NCBI GenBank assembly: GCA_963836785.1
Contig: CAWIKW010000024.1
Span: 346,118 to 410,117 of the forward strand
Direction of reading: 5' to 3'
Source of the DNA: DASQPR01 sp963836785
Lineage (GTDB): Bacteria; Actinomycetota; Actinomycetes; Mycobacteriales; Micromonosporaceae
DNA length: 64,000 nucleotides
Made by a program: the position numbers and the translations under genes. Below the pieces are notes generated by a model. The model saw only the letters and a program-made list of their open reading frames with translations, had not been told where the DNA came from and ran no database searches. This document shows positions 36,270 to 45,345 of this stretch, piece by piece (the first letter of the stretch is position 1; each line of letters starts with the position of its first letter).

Positions 36270-37876
36270 ACGGTGGGGATATGCCGTCCGCATTCGACGT
36301 CATCATCATCGGTACCGGCGCCGGCGGCGGTACGCTCGCGCGGCACCTCGCGCCGTCGGGTAAGCGGATCCTGCTGCTGGAACGCGGCGGCTACCTGCCG
36401 CGTGAGCCGGAGAACTGGCAGACCACGGACGTGTTCGTAGACGGCCGCTACATCTCGCCGGACTCCTGGACCGACGTCAAGGGCAAGTCGTTCCAGCCAC
36501 AGGTGCATTACTACGTCGGCGGCGCGACCAAGCTGTACGGCGCCGCGCTGTACCGATTGCGCGAGCGCGACTTCGGCGAGCTTCGGCACCACGACGGGAT
36601 CTCGCCGGCGTGGCCGATCTCGTATCGCGATATGGAGCCGTTCTACACGGCGGCCGAGCAGATGTACGAGGTGCACGGCGCACACGGCGAGGACCCGACG
36701 GATCCGCCGGCCGGCATGCCGTACGCGTACCCGCCGGTCTCGCACGAGCCGCGCATCCAGCAGCTGTCGGACGACTTGGCGGCGGGCGGATATCACCCGT
36801 TCCACGCGCCCTGCGGCGTACTGCTGAACGAGGCCAATAGGCCGTACAGCACGTGCGTGAAGTGCGGGTCGTGCGACGGGTTCCCGTGTCCGCTGCACGC
36901 GAAGGCGGACGCCGAGGTGATGGGTGTCCGGCCGGCGCTGGAGTTCACCAACGTCACGTTGCTGACCGACGCGATGGCGGTACGCCTGGAGACGAACCCG
37001 ACCGGCGACGCGGTCACCAAGGTGATCGTGGAGCACGAGGGGCATCTCGAGACGTACGCCGCCGACCTCGTCGTGGTGGCGTGCGGCGCCGCGAACAGCG
37101 CGAAGCTTCTGCTGAGATCGGCCACGGACAAGCATCCAAGCGGTCTCGCGAATGGCTCCGACCAGGTCGGTCGCAACTTCATGTTCCACGAGAGCCAGGC
37201 TGTCCTGGCGCTGTCGAAGGAGCCGAACCCGACCGTGTTCCAGAAGACGTTGGGCGTCAACGACTTCTACTTCGAGGGGCCCGATTTCCCGTATCCGATG
37301 GGCAACATCCAGATGATCGGGAAGTCGCAGGCGGAGATGTTCCGCGGTGAGAAGCCGATGCTGACGAAGCTCGCGCCCGAGTTCGCGCTGGAGGACGTCG
37401 CGCGGCATGCGGTGGACTTCTGGCTGTCGACCGAGGATCTGCCGACGCCGGACAACCGTGTGACGATCGACTCGGACGCGAACATCCGGCTCGCGTACAC
37501 GCCGAGCAATCCGACCGCGGCGGACCGTCTCTACAAGCAGTTGAAGTCGATGCTCGGCGGCCTGGGCATGCACGAGGACCATCTGTTGCACCGGTTCGCG
37601 TACATGAAGACCGACATCCCGATTGCCGGCTGCGCGCACCAGGCGGGTACCGCCCGGATGGGCAACGACCCGACGACGTCGGTGGTGAACGCGGACTGTC
37701 GAGCGCACGAGGTGGACAATCTATACGTCGTGGATACCAGCGTGTTTCCGAGCATCGGCGCGGTGAATCCGGCGCTGACCGCGATGGCGAACGCGATCCG
37801 GGTCGGCGACCACCTGCTCGGGCGGCTCGGCGCGACGGCGACCGCGGGCGCGCGCCCGACGCGGTCCGCCGGCTGA
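36266..37876 (+). CDS. GMC-family FAD-dependent dehydrogenase
   Basis: 536 residues. FAD motif DVIIIGTGAGGGTLARHLAP, GMC signature VHYYVGGATKLYGAALYRL, and C-terminal GCAHQAGTARMG (catalytic His) with NPALTAMANAIRVGDHLLG are present. A Cys-rich insert CVKCGSCDGFPCP near 195-210 is typical of membrane-associated sugar/polyol dehydrogenases that pass electrons to quinone or cytochrome. ATG at 36266 has GGAGGGG five bases upstream; ATG at 36281 is an alternative. Next to ndh and cydAB it could feed electrons from a sugar or alcohol to the quinone pool (inference). Confidence 0.87.
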   Translation: MNGGDMPSAFDVIIIGTGAGGGTLARHLAPSGKRILLLERGGYLPREPENWQTTDVFVDGRYISPDSWTDVKGKSFQPQVHYYVGGATKLYGAALYRLRERDFGELRHHDGISPAWPISYRDMEPFYTAAEQMYEVHGAHGEDPTDPPAGMPYAYPPVSHEPRIQQLSDDLAAGGYHPFHAPCGVLLNEANRPYSTCVKCGSCDGFPCPLHAKADAEVMGVRPALEFTNVTLLTDAMAVRLETNPTGDAVTKVIVEHEGHLETYAADLVVVACGAANSAKLLLRSATDKHPSGLANGSDQVGRNFMFHESQAVLALSKEPNPTVFQKTLGVNDFYFEGPDFPYPMGNIQMIGKSQAEMFRGEKPMLTKLAPEFALEDVARHAVDFWLSTEDLPTPDNRVTIDSDANIRLAYTPSNPTAADRLYKQLKSMLGGLGMHEDHLLHRFAYMKTDIPIAGCAHQAGTARMGNDPTTSVVNADCRAHEVDNLYVVDTSVFPSIGAVNPALTAMANAIRVGDHLLGRLGATATAGARPTRSAG

Positions 37877-37885
37877 GGCGCCGCT

Positions 37886-39334
37886 GTGACGACCACGTTG
37901 CTCGCCCTTGCATCGGGACCGGTGCAGCTCACACCGGCCCGCTCGCAGATGGGGTTCACGCTGGCGTTCCACATCCTGCTCGTACCGCTGGGTGTGGCGC
38001 TGCCGACGATCATGCTGATTGCCAACTACAAGGGCATCAAGCATGGCGACGCGGCCGCGCTGACCTTGGCGCGGCGTTGGTCGCACGCCGCGGCTCTGAC
38101 GTTTGCCGTCGGCGCGGTGACGGGCACCGTGCTGTCGTTCGAGTTCGGGCTGCTCTGGCCGAACTTCACGAGGGTGTTCGGGGACGTGTTCGGCCTGCCA
38201 TTCGCGATCGAGGGGATATCGTTCTTCCTTGAGGCGCTGCTCGTCGCGATCTACATCTACGGGTGGCGCCGGATGAAGCCGTGGACGCACTTCTGGTTCG
38301 GATTCCCGATCCCGTTTGTGGCGATCATCGGGGCAACGTCGATCATTTCCGTGAACTCGTGGATGAACGCGCCCGCGGGCTTCTCCCTGAACGCCAACGG
38401 ACGGCCGACGAAGATCGACCCGCTGAGCGTCATGTTCAACAACGCGTTGCCGTGGGAGCTGACGCACTTCTTGATCGCGGCCTACATGGCCGCCTCGTTC
38501 ACGGTCGCGTCGGTGTACGTCGTCGGCTGGCTCCGCGGCCGCCGCGACCGCTACCACAGGCTGGGCATCCTGATCCCGTTCACGATCGGAGCCATCCTCG
38601 CGCCGATCCAGCTCGTCGTCGGCGACCAGATCGCCCGCTGGGTCTACCAGAACCAGCCGGCCAAGTTCGCCGCGATGGAGATCGTGACAAAGTCCGGCAC
38701 GGACCAGGCGGAGTACCTGTTCGGCATCTACCACCCCGGATCGAACACCGTCACCGGCGGGATCAAGATTCCCCTGCTCGATTCGATCCTCGCCGGCGGC
38801 TCGCGCAACACGTTTGTCGAGGGCCTGGTCGCGATTCCCAAACAGAACCGGGCGTCGAACGTGACACTTGTGCACTACGCGTTCGACATCATGGTGCTGA
38901 TCGGCACTCTGCTCGCCTTGCTCACCGTCTACTACGTGATCGCGTACTGGCGGCGCCGGGATGTGCCCCATGGCCGGATCTTCCTGTGGGTCGCGGCCGT
39001 GGCCGGCGTCCTGGCCTACGCCGCGATGGAATGCGGCTGGATCACCACGGAGGTCGGCCGGCAGCCGTGGATCGTATACAACATCGCCCGTACGTCATCG
39101 GCGGTGACCACCGCACAGAGTGTGACGGTCACGATGATCGTGATCTATGTCCTCTACGCGTTGCTGGGCGTCGCCACCATCGTGGTGCTCCGAGCGATGG
39201 CTACCCGATGGCGGCTCACGCCGGTCATCGACGACGACGAGGCACCGTATGGTCCGCGCCCCGAGGCCGCGGCGGAGGAACGGGAATCCGAGGCCGCGTC
39301 GACGGCTGACCGGGGACGGAGACGGCCGTCGTGA
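37886..39334 (+). CDS. cydA: Cytochrome bd oxidase subunit I
   Basis: 482 residues, nine or so helices. RSQMGFTLAFHILLVPLGVA carries the heme b595 region His, FAIEGISFFLEALLVAIYIYG the conserved Glu residues, and GWITTEVGRQPWIVYN near 383-398 the family signature. The Q-loop is short, as in CioA-type or actinobacterial enzymes. With CydB it reduces O2 to water using quinol with high oxygen affinity. Ten bases after the GMC gene. Four-base overlap with cydB. No cydDC assembly genes are in the window. Confidence 0.9.
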   Translation: MTTTLLALASGPVQLTPARSQMGFTLAFHILLVPLGVALPTIMLIANYKGIKHGDAAALTLARRWSHAAALTFAVGAVTGTVLSFEFGLLWPNFTRVFGDVFGLPFAIEGISFFLEALLVAIYIYGWRRMKPWTHFWFGFPIPFVAIIGATSIISVNSWMNAPAGFSLNANGRPTKIDPLSVMFNNALPWELTHFLIAAYMAASFTVASVYVVGWLRGRRDRYHRLGILIPFTIGAILAPIQLVVGDQIARWVYQNQPAKFAAMEIVTKSGTDQAEYLFGIYHPGSNTVTGGIKIPLLDSILAGGSRNTFVEGLVAIPKQNRASNVTLVHYAFDIMVLIGTLLALLTVYYVIAYWRRRDVPHGRIFLWVAAVAGVLAYAAMECGWITTEVGRQPWIVYNIARTSSAVTTAQSVTVTMIVIYVLYALLGVATIVVLRAMATRWRLTPVIDDDEAPYGPRPEAAAEERESEAASTADRGRRRPS

Positions 39335-40563
39335 CCTCCGCCAATCTGGTCGCGGGAGTCATCGTCATCGGCATCACGCTCTACGCCTGGTCTGGTATCG
39401 CCGATTTCGGCGCCGGATTCTGGGATCTGATCGCCGGCGGTAAGGCACACGGCCGGCGGGCGCGAGCGCTGATCGACGAGGTCATCACGCCGGTATGGGA
39501 AGCGAACCACGTCTGGCTGATTTACATCCTGGTCGTCACGTGGACCGCGTTCGGCGGCGCGTTCGGAGCGATCATGACGGCACTGTTCGTACCGTTCGCC
39601 CTCGCGGCGCTCGGCATCGTGCTGCGCGGCGCGAACTTCGCCTTGCGCAAGGACGCCGCGCGTGCGGGCGGTCGCCAGTGGGCCGCCTGGCTGTTCGGTA
39701 TCGGCGCGGTGATGACGCCGTTCTTCTTCGGTACGGCGCTCGGCGCAATCCTCTCCGGGCGAGTACCGCCGAACGGCGTCGGCAATCCGGCGAGCGCCTG
39801 GGTCAATGCGGTGTCGATCACGGTTGGAGTGTTGACGGTCGCCGTCGGCGCGTTCGTGTCCGCGACATACCTCGTGGTCGAGAGCGCGCGGCGTGGCGTG
39901 CCGGGGCTCCGCGAGTATTTCCGTATCCGCGCGTTGATCGCCGGGATCGCGGCGCTGTTGTGCAGTGTCGCCGTGGCGATCGCGCTGCGCGTCCAGGAAC
40001 GATCGATGTTCAATCGGCTCACGAGCCGGAGCATCCCGCTGATCGTGCTCGGGGTGCTCGCACTCGGCGTGTCGCTCGTCATGGCCTGGCGCGGCCTCGC
40101 GCGCGGCCTGCGCGTCGTGGCAGCGGTCGGGGTCGGCGCGCTCGTCTGGGCATGGGCGGTCGCGCAGTATCCATACCTTCTGCCGTTCCGACTCACCATC
40201 GCGCAAGGCGCCGGATCGTCGACCTCGATGAAGTGGTTGCTCGGCTGGTTCATCGTCGCACTCGTCACGGTCATACCGCTGCTGGTCGTGTTGTACACGC
40301 TCGACCAGCGTGGCCACCTCGGCGAGGATCCAACCACGTTGCGCCCGGCAGCGGCCGGTGCCGGCGAGATCGCCGCGGGCTCCGCGGCGGCGGACGAAGC
40401 CGGTACGAAGCAGGCTGGCCCCTTGATCGCGGGCCGGCCGGGCGCCCGATCGGCGGATGCGCACCGCGACGGCGCGACGACGCGACGCGACACCGACGAG
40501 ACGAAAGACGGGAAAACTGGGCGGCACCGAGCCGATCGCCGGAGCAGCGGCAACCATGGATAG
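39331..40563 (+). CDS. cydB: Cytochrome bd oxidase subunit II
   Basis: 410 residues, GTG start overlapping the cydA stop (GTGA). N-terminal YAWSGIADFGAGFWDLIAGG and VITPVWEANHVWLIYILVV are hallmarks of CydB. The last 70 residues (from about 340) form a charged Ala/Arg/Asp-rich cytoplasmic tail that standard CydB lacks. Partner of CydA in the membrane complex. Confidence 0.9.
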   Translation: MTSANLVAGVIVIGITLYAWSGIADFGAGFWDLIAGGKAHGRRARALIDEVITPVWEANHVWLIYILVVTWTAFGGAFGAIMTALFVPFALAALGIVLRGANFALRKDAARAGGRQWAAWLFGIGAVMTPFFFGTALGAILSGRVPPNGVGNPASAWVNAVSITVGVLTVAVGAFVSATYLVVESARRGVPGLREYFRIRALIAGIAALLCSVAVAIALRVQERSMFNRLTSRSIPLIVLGVLALGVSLVMAWRGLARGLRVVAAVGVGALVWAWAVAQYPYLLPFRLTIAQGAGSSTSMKWLLGWFIVALVTVIPLLVVLYTLDQRGHLGEDPTTLRPAAAGAGEIAAGSAAADEAGTKQAGPLIAGRPGARSADAHRDGATTRRDTDETKDGKTGRHRADRRSSGNHG

Positions 40564-40698
40564 CCATCCCGGATTCTCGCCGGTTATTCGCGGTGACATA
40601 GGGCCGCATCACCGTTCAGTCGAGTTGCGTGATCCGAGCCAAGTGGAACTGTCGAGAATCCACCTGGGATCGTCGGCGCCGAGAGCGCCTGGTTCACC

Positions 40699-41628
40699 GT
40701 GACCATCGGGCAGCCGAGCGTCACGAGTGCCGAGTTCGACACGCTGTTCCACGATGTGTCGAACTGGGACAGGTGGGGCGCCAAGTCCGTGCGAGGGACG
40801 CTCAACTACCTCACACCGGACCGGATCGTCGCCGCGGCCCGGTTGGTTCGTACGGGCACATCAGCGAGCCTGTCGCTGCCGATGGACCGAGATAGACGCC
40901 TCGACAATCCCGTTCCGGTGCAGCACCGGATGACCCAATTGGCTGACGACGAGGCGAAGGCGGAGCAGTTCATCAAAGACTTTGTCGGCGCCGACTACCA
41001 CAACGACGGACACAGTCACCTGGATGCTCTCTGCCACGTCAGTTACCTGGGCAAGCTGTTCACGGGCGTGCCGGATTCGTCGGCGACGGCGGACGGTGCG
41101 GCGCTCGGGGATGTCACCGCGGTCAGCGATGGGATCGTCGGCCGCGGCGTCTTGCTCGACATTCCTCGACTGCGGTCGGTTCCGTGGATCGAGCCCGGTG
41201 ATCAGGTGACTGCCCGCGAGCTGGTGGCGGCGGAACAGTCCCAACGTGTACGAGTGGGTCCGGGTGACCTGTTGTTCGTACGCCTGGGCCACAACCGCCG
41301 CCTGGCCGAGCTCGGGCCCTGGGACACCACGGGCGCCAAGGCTGGCCTACACCCGACGACCGCGCGCCTTCTCAGCGAACGACGCATCGCCGTCCTCGGT
41401 AGCGACACCAACAGCGACGCTGCACCGAGCACCACCGAAGGCGTTCCGTTTCCGATCCACGTGTTGGCCATCAACGCGATGGGTCTGTTCTTGCTCGACT
41501 ACCTTCAGCTCGACGAACTCGCGGCACGGTGCGAGCACGTGGACCGGTGGGAGTTCCTGTGCATCGTCGCGCCGCTGCGGGTGCCCCACGGCACCGGCTC
41601 GCCAGTGAACCCGATCGCAGTCTTCTAG
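40699..41628 (+). CDS. Cyclase family protein (kynurenine formamidase-like fold)
   Basis: 309 residues of the metal-dependent cyclase/hydrolase family. HNDGHSHLDALCH matches the HxGTHxDxPxH metal-binding motif, followed by GRGVLLDIPRLRSV and GDLLFVRLGHNRRLAELG. Such enzymes hydrolyse or cyclise amides and lactones; a lactonase role beside sugar dehydrogenases would fit but is inference. GTG start at 40699, 135 bases after cydB. Confidence 0.8.
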   Translation: MTIGQPSVTSAEFDTLFHDVSNWDRWGAKSVRGTLNYLTPDRIVAAARLVRTGTSASLSLPMDRDRRLDNPVPVQHRMTQLADDEAKAEQFIKDFVGADYHNDGHSHLDALCHVSYLGKLFTGVPDSSATADGAALGDVTAVSDGIVGRGVLLDIPRLRSVPWIEPGDQVTARELVAAEQSQRVRVGPGDLLFVRLGHNRRLAELGPWDTTGAKAGLHPTTARLLSERRIAVLGSDTNSDAAPSTTEGVPFPIHVLAINAMGLFLLDYLQLDELAARCEHVDRWEFLCIVAPLRVPHGTGSPVNPIAVF

Positions 41629-41692
41629 AGACCAGGCTGCCGTGCCTGAATGGGCGCGCCGAGTCTCGTACCGCAGCAAAGGGGGAGCCCGC

Positions 41693-41959
41693 ATGAGCGA
41701 CGCGGACCAGGCTCGGCTGCAGCTCGCCAGTGCGCTGACCGCGTCGTGTCCGGGTCGGCGATTCGGACGCCCGCCACGGCAGAACCACGTACCACTCCGG
41801 CGCCGAGCGAGGCGACCGAAGTTGGGCATCGGCCGGACCGGTGGCAGGCGATCTGCTGGACTTGTCGAGACAGAAATCGGGGGAGCGATCACATGGACAC
41901 GACAGATGACGCGGATGTGCTCGTCATTTTTGGTATCACCGGCGACCTGGCGAAGGTGA
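41693..41959 (+). CDS. Possible short ORF ahead of zwf
   Basis: ATG at 41693 has a strong AAAGGGGGAG site and opens MSDADQARLQLASALTASCP, a normal-looking protein start. The frame then becomes Arg-rich and runs into the zwf coding region in another frame. It may be the start of a truncated or frame-damaged gene. No family recognised. Confidence 0.25.
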   Translation: MSDADQARLQLASALTASCPGRRFGRPPRQNHVPLRRRARRPKLGIGRTGGRRSAGLVETEIGGAITWTRQMTRMCSSFLVSPATWRR

Positions 41960-43281
41960 TGACTTTCCAGGCTCTGTATCGCTTGGAGGCGCGGTCGCTG
42001 CTGAACTGCCCGATCATCGGCGTCGCGGTCGACCACTGGAGCACGGACGACCTGCGCAAGCGGGCCCAGGAGTCGATCGAAGCGACGGAGAAGACGATCG
42101 ATCACGATGTCTTCGATCGGTTGGCCGCTCGAATGTCATATCTGGATGGAGATTTCGCCAACCCGGAGACCTACGACAAGGTGGCCGGGGCCATCAAGGG
42201 CATGCGCAAGCCGGTCTTTTATCTGGAAATCCCGCCGTTCCTGTTCGGTCCGGTGGTGAAGGGACTGGGCAAGGCCGACCTGATCCGGGACGGCCGCGTG
42301 GTGGTGGAAAAGCCGTTTGGCCACGATCTCGCCTCCGCTCGCGAGCTTGCCGCCGAGATGCACCAATACGTGCCGGAGTCGCAGTTGTATCGGATCGACC
42401 ATTTCCTCGGCAAGCCGGGCCTTGAGGAGGTGGTGTTCCTCCGCTTCGCCAACGCCGTCCTGGAACCGGTGTGGAAGCGCAACGACGTGTCGTGCATCCA
42501 GATCACCATGGCGGAGAAGTTCGGCGTCGAGGACCGCGGTCACTTCTACGACAAGGTCGGCGCGCTGCGAGACGTGGTCGTGAACCACCTGTTGCAGCTG
42601 ACCTCGGCGGCGACGATGGAGGCCCCCGCGGGCTCAGGGCCACAGACGATCAAGAACGCGCAGACGGCGCTCTGGAACGCGACCCAGGCCGCGGATCCGA
42701 CCCAGTATGTCCGCGGCCAGTACGACGGCTACCAGAAAATCGACGGCGTCGCGCCGGGCTCCAGCACGGAGACGTACGTCGCGTTGCGCCTGGACATCGA
42801 GAACTGGCGCTGGGATGGCGTGCCGATTTTCATCCGTACGGGCAAGCGGCTGCCGGTAACCCAAACGGAGCTGCGCCTGATCTTCAGAAATGCACCAAGG
42901 CTGGGGCTGGGCCTGGCCGGCATGCACGTGCCGGACCCGTCCGAGCTCGTGTTGAGGCTCGACCCGACCACGGGGATCCGGCTCACCGTGAACGCCCACC
43001 GCGGTTACACGAAGGGGCCGAGCAGCGTGAACCTCGACGTGAACTTCGGCGGCGACGAGCCGGTGCCCTACGAGATATTGCTACACGCCGCGCTGATCGG
43101 GAATCCGACCCGCTTCGCCCGCCAGGACGGCGTCGAGGAGGAATGGCGCATTGTGCAGCCGCTGCTGGACAACCCGCCGCCGGTTCACTCCTACGAGCCG
43201 GGCAGCTGGGGGCCGGCCGCAGCCGATCAGCTGGTTGCCGCGTACGGCGGCTGGCGCGAACCATGGACGGAGGAGTCATGA
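41893..43281 (+). CDS. zwf: Glucose-6-phosphate dehydrogenase (copy 1)
   Basis: 462 residues. NADP-binding VIFGITGDLAKVMTFQALYR, substrate loop RIDHFLGKPGLEEVVFLRFA (canonical RIDHYLGKE with Glu replaced by Pro), and RTGKRLPVTQTELRLIF are seen. It oxidises glucose-6-phosphate to the lactone and makes NADPH. ATG at 41893 follows GGGGGAG. Its TGA overlaps the ATG of the GH15 trehalase-like gene, linking glucose release with the pentose phosphate route. A second copy is at 61307. Confidence 0.9.
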   Translation: MDTTDDADVLVIFGITGDLAKVMTFQALYRLEARSLLNCPIIGVAVDHWSTDDLRKRAQESIEATEKTIDHDVFDRLAARMSYLDGDFANPETYDKVAGAIKGMRKPVFYLEIPPFLFGPVVKGLGKADLIRDGRVVVEKPFGHDLASARELAAEMHQYVPESQLYRIDHFLGKPGLEEVVFLRFANAVLEPVWKRNDVSCIQITMAEKFGVEDRGHFYDKVGALRDVVVNHLLQLTSAATMEAPAGSGPQTIKNAQTALWNATQAADPTQYVRGQYDGYQKIDGVAPGSSTETYVALRLDIENWRWDGVPIFIRTGKRLPVTQTELRLIFRNAPRLGLGLAGMHVPDPSELVLRLDPTTGIRLTVNAHRGYTKGPSSVNLDVNFGGDEPVPYEILLHAALIGNPTRFARQDGVEEEWRIVQPLLDNPPPVHSYEPGSWGPAAADQLVAAYGGWREPWTEES

Positions 43282-45197
43282 CCACACAGGTAAAGGAACG
43301 CACGACAGCCAAGGAGCCTACGACAGCCACGGAGCCCACGACCCTTCCCCCGATATCGACATTTCCGAGGATCGGCGACTACGCCTTTCTGTCGAACTGC
43401 CACACCGGGGCGCTCGTGGGCTCGGACGGGTCGGTGGAATGGCTTTGTGTGCCAAGGTTCGACTCGCCCAGCGTCTTCGGCAGTTTGCTTGACCGGGAGG
43501 CCGGCAGGTTCCGGTTTGGACCGTACGGCATCGACCATCCCACCACGCGTATCTACGTGCCGGGCACGAACGTGGTCGAGACGACGTGGAAGACGCCGAC
43601 CGGCTGGATCGTCGTCCGGGACGCATTGACGATGGGGCCGCACGACACCGACGACTGTGTCACGCCGCATACCCGTCCCCCGGTCGACTGGGACGCATCG
43701 CACACCCTCGTGCGAACCGCGACCTGTATCGAAGGGACTGTTGAGGTGGAGGCGGTGTGCGAACCCGGGTTTGACTACGGGCGCACACCGGCGACCTGGA
43801 CGCTGGAGAACGATCGGCACGAGGCCGTGGGCAGCGGCGCCGGTGTGACCATCAAACTTCGGTCAGACCTCAAGCTCGGTATCGAAGGCCATCGGATCCG
43901 TGGCCGCCACGTGCTGTCCAAGGGAGACATGGTCTACTGTGCACTGTCCTGGACGGACAAGATCGAGACGCCGACAAACGCGGCTGAGGCGGTCGCCGCC
44001 ATCGACGCGACCGTGGAGTTTTGGCGGCGCTGGCTGGCCAGTGCCCGGATCCCCGATCATAAGTACCGCGAACCGATCCAGCGTTCGGCGTTGGCCACCA
44101 AGGGCATGACCTATATGCCGACCGGAGCCACCGTGGCCGCATTGACCACGTCGTTGCCCGAGACGCCCGGCGGGGCACGCAACTGGGACTACCGTTTCAG
44201 CTGGCTTCGGGACTCCACGTTCACCCTTCAGGCATTGTTCTGGCTGAACCTGGACTGGGAGGCCGACGAGTACATGCAGTTCATGGCCGACCTCGAACCC
44301 ACCGAGGACGGCGCGCTACAGATCATGTACGGCATCGACGGGCGGCGTGAGCTGACCGAGTCGTTGCGCGACGATCTGTCCGGCTACCTGGACTCCCGAC
44401 CCGTACGGATTGGCAACGCCGCCTACAGCCAGCACCAGAATGACGTCTTCGGCGCCGCACTCGACTCGATCCTGCTCCACACCGTACGCAACAAGCGTCT
44501 GCCACGGCGGCTGTGGCCGATCGTGCAGACCCAGGCCGAATGCGCCACCAAGATCTGGAAGCAGCCGGATCAGGGCCTCTGGGAAGCCCGCGGTGCTCCA
44601 CAGCACTATGTTTCGTCGAAGCTCATGTGCTGGGTGGCGATGGACCGGGCCGCTGGTCTCGCCGAGATCCGTGGCGAGGACGACCTGGTCCACAAGTGGC
44701 GCGCCACGGCCGACGAGATCCACGCCGACATTCTCGCCCACGGCGTCAGCGACGCCGGGGTGTTTCGTCAGCACTACGGGAGCGACGCTCTGGACGCATC
44801 AACATTGCTGGCCATCATCTTCGGGTTCGTCGAGCCAACCGATGACCTCGCCCGCAAGACCGTTGATGCCATCAGCAAGGACCTCACCGAGGACGGCTTC
44901 GTGCTGCGCTACCGCACCGGCGACACCGACGACGGCATGTCGGGCAAGGAAGGCAGCTTCCTCATCTGCTCGTTCTGGCTCGTCCAATCCCTCGCCGCCA
45001 TCGGAGAGCTGGACCAGGCCCGAGACCTGATGGAGAAGCTGCTCAGCATCGGCTCTCCGCTCGGCCTCTTCGCCGAGGAGTTCGATCCCACGAAGGCGCG
45101 GTTCCTCGGCAACTTCCCGCAAGCGTTCTCGCATCTGGCCCTCATCGAGGCCGCCGGCAAGATCATCCTCGCGGAACGGCTCCAAGAATACGAGTGA
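43278..45197 (+). CDS. GH15 trehalase-like enzyme
   Basis: 639 residues, very like the mycobacterial GH15 trehalase. IGDYAFLSNCHTGALVGSDG, then VEWLCVPRFDSPSVFGSLLD, TGWIVVRDALTMG, ARNWDYRFSWLRDSTFTLQA, and the end stretch RFLGNFPQAFSHLALIEAAG match it. It probably splits trehalose into two glucose units. ATG start overlaps the zwf stop (ATGA), so it is tightly co-expressed. The first 25 residues are a Thr/Glu-rich tail. A more distant GH15 is at 22150. Confidence 0.88.
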   Translation: MTTQVKERTTAKEPTTATEPTTLPPISTFPRIGDYAFLSNCHTGALVGSDGSVEWLCVPRFDSPSVFGSLLDREAGRFRFGPYGIDHPTTRIYVPGTNVVETTWKTPTGWIVVRDALTMGPHDTDDCVTPHTRPPVDWDASHTLVRTATCIEGTVEVEAVCEPGFDYGRTPATWTLENDRHEAVGSGAGVTIKLRSDLKLGIEGHRIRGRHVLSKGDMVYCALSWTDKIETPTNAAEAVAAIDATVEFWRRWLASARIPDHKYREPIQRSALATKGMTYMPTGATVAALTTSLPETPGGARNWDYRFSWLRDSTFTLQALFWLNLDWEADEYMQFMADLEPTEDGALQIMYGIDGRRELTESLRDDLSGYLDSRPVRIGNAAYSQHQNDVFGAALDSILLHTVRNKRLPRRLWPIVQTQAECATKIWKQPDQGLWEARGAPQHYVSSKLMCWVAMDRAAGLAEIRGEDDLVHKWRATADEIHADILAHGVSDAGVFRQHYGSDALDASTLLAIIFGFVEPTDDLARKTVDAISKDLTEDGFVLRYRTGDTDDGMSGKEGSFLICSFWLVQSLAAIGELDQARDLMEKLLSIGSPLGLFAEEFDPTKARFLGNFPQAFSHLALIEAAGKIILAERLQEYE

Positions 45198-45345
45198 CGA
45201 GCCACACCACATCATCATTGCCGGCGCCGGCGTGGGAGCGTGCTGGCGCCGGCATCCGCAACGGCAGTCGGGCTTCGCGCGGAAGGGGCGCCTTGCATCT
45301 ATGGCGTGGGCCGACCGCGCCTGGTGATGAGGAAGTGAGCAGGCG

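Noticed and set aside
36185..38971. Two long minus frames opposite the GMC and cydA genes
   Set aside because: Arg/His/Asp-rich antisense shadows of clearly recognised genes.
42471..43277. N-terminal extension of the GH15 frame back into zwf
   Set aside because: The 269 extra codons are Arg/Gly-rich antisense-like sequence; ATG at 43278 overlapping the zwf stop is the natural start.
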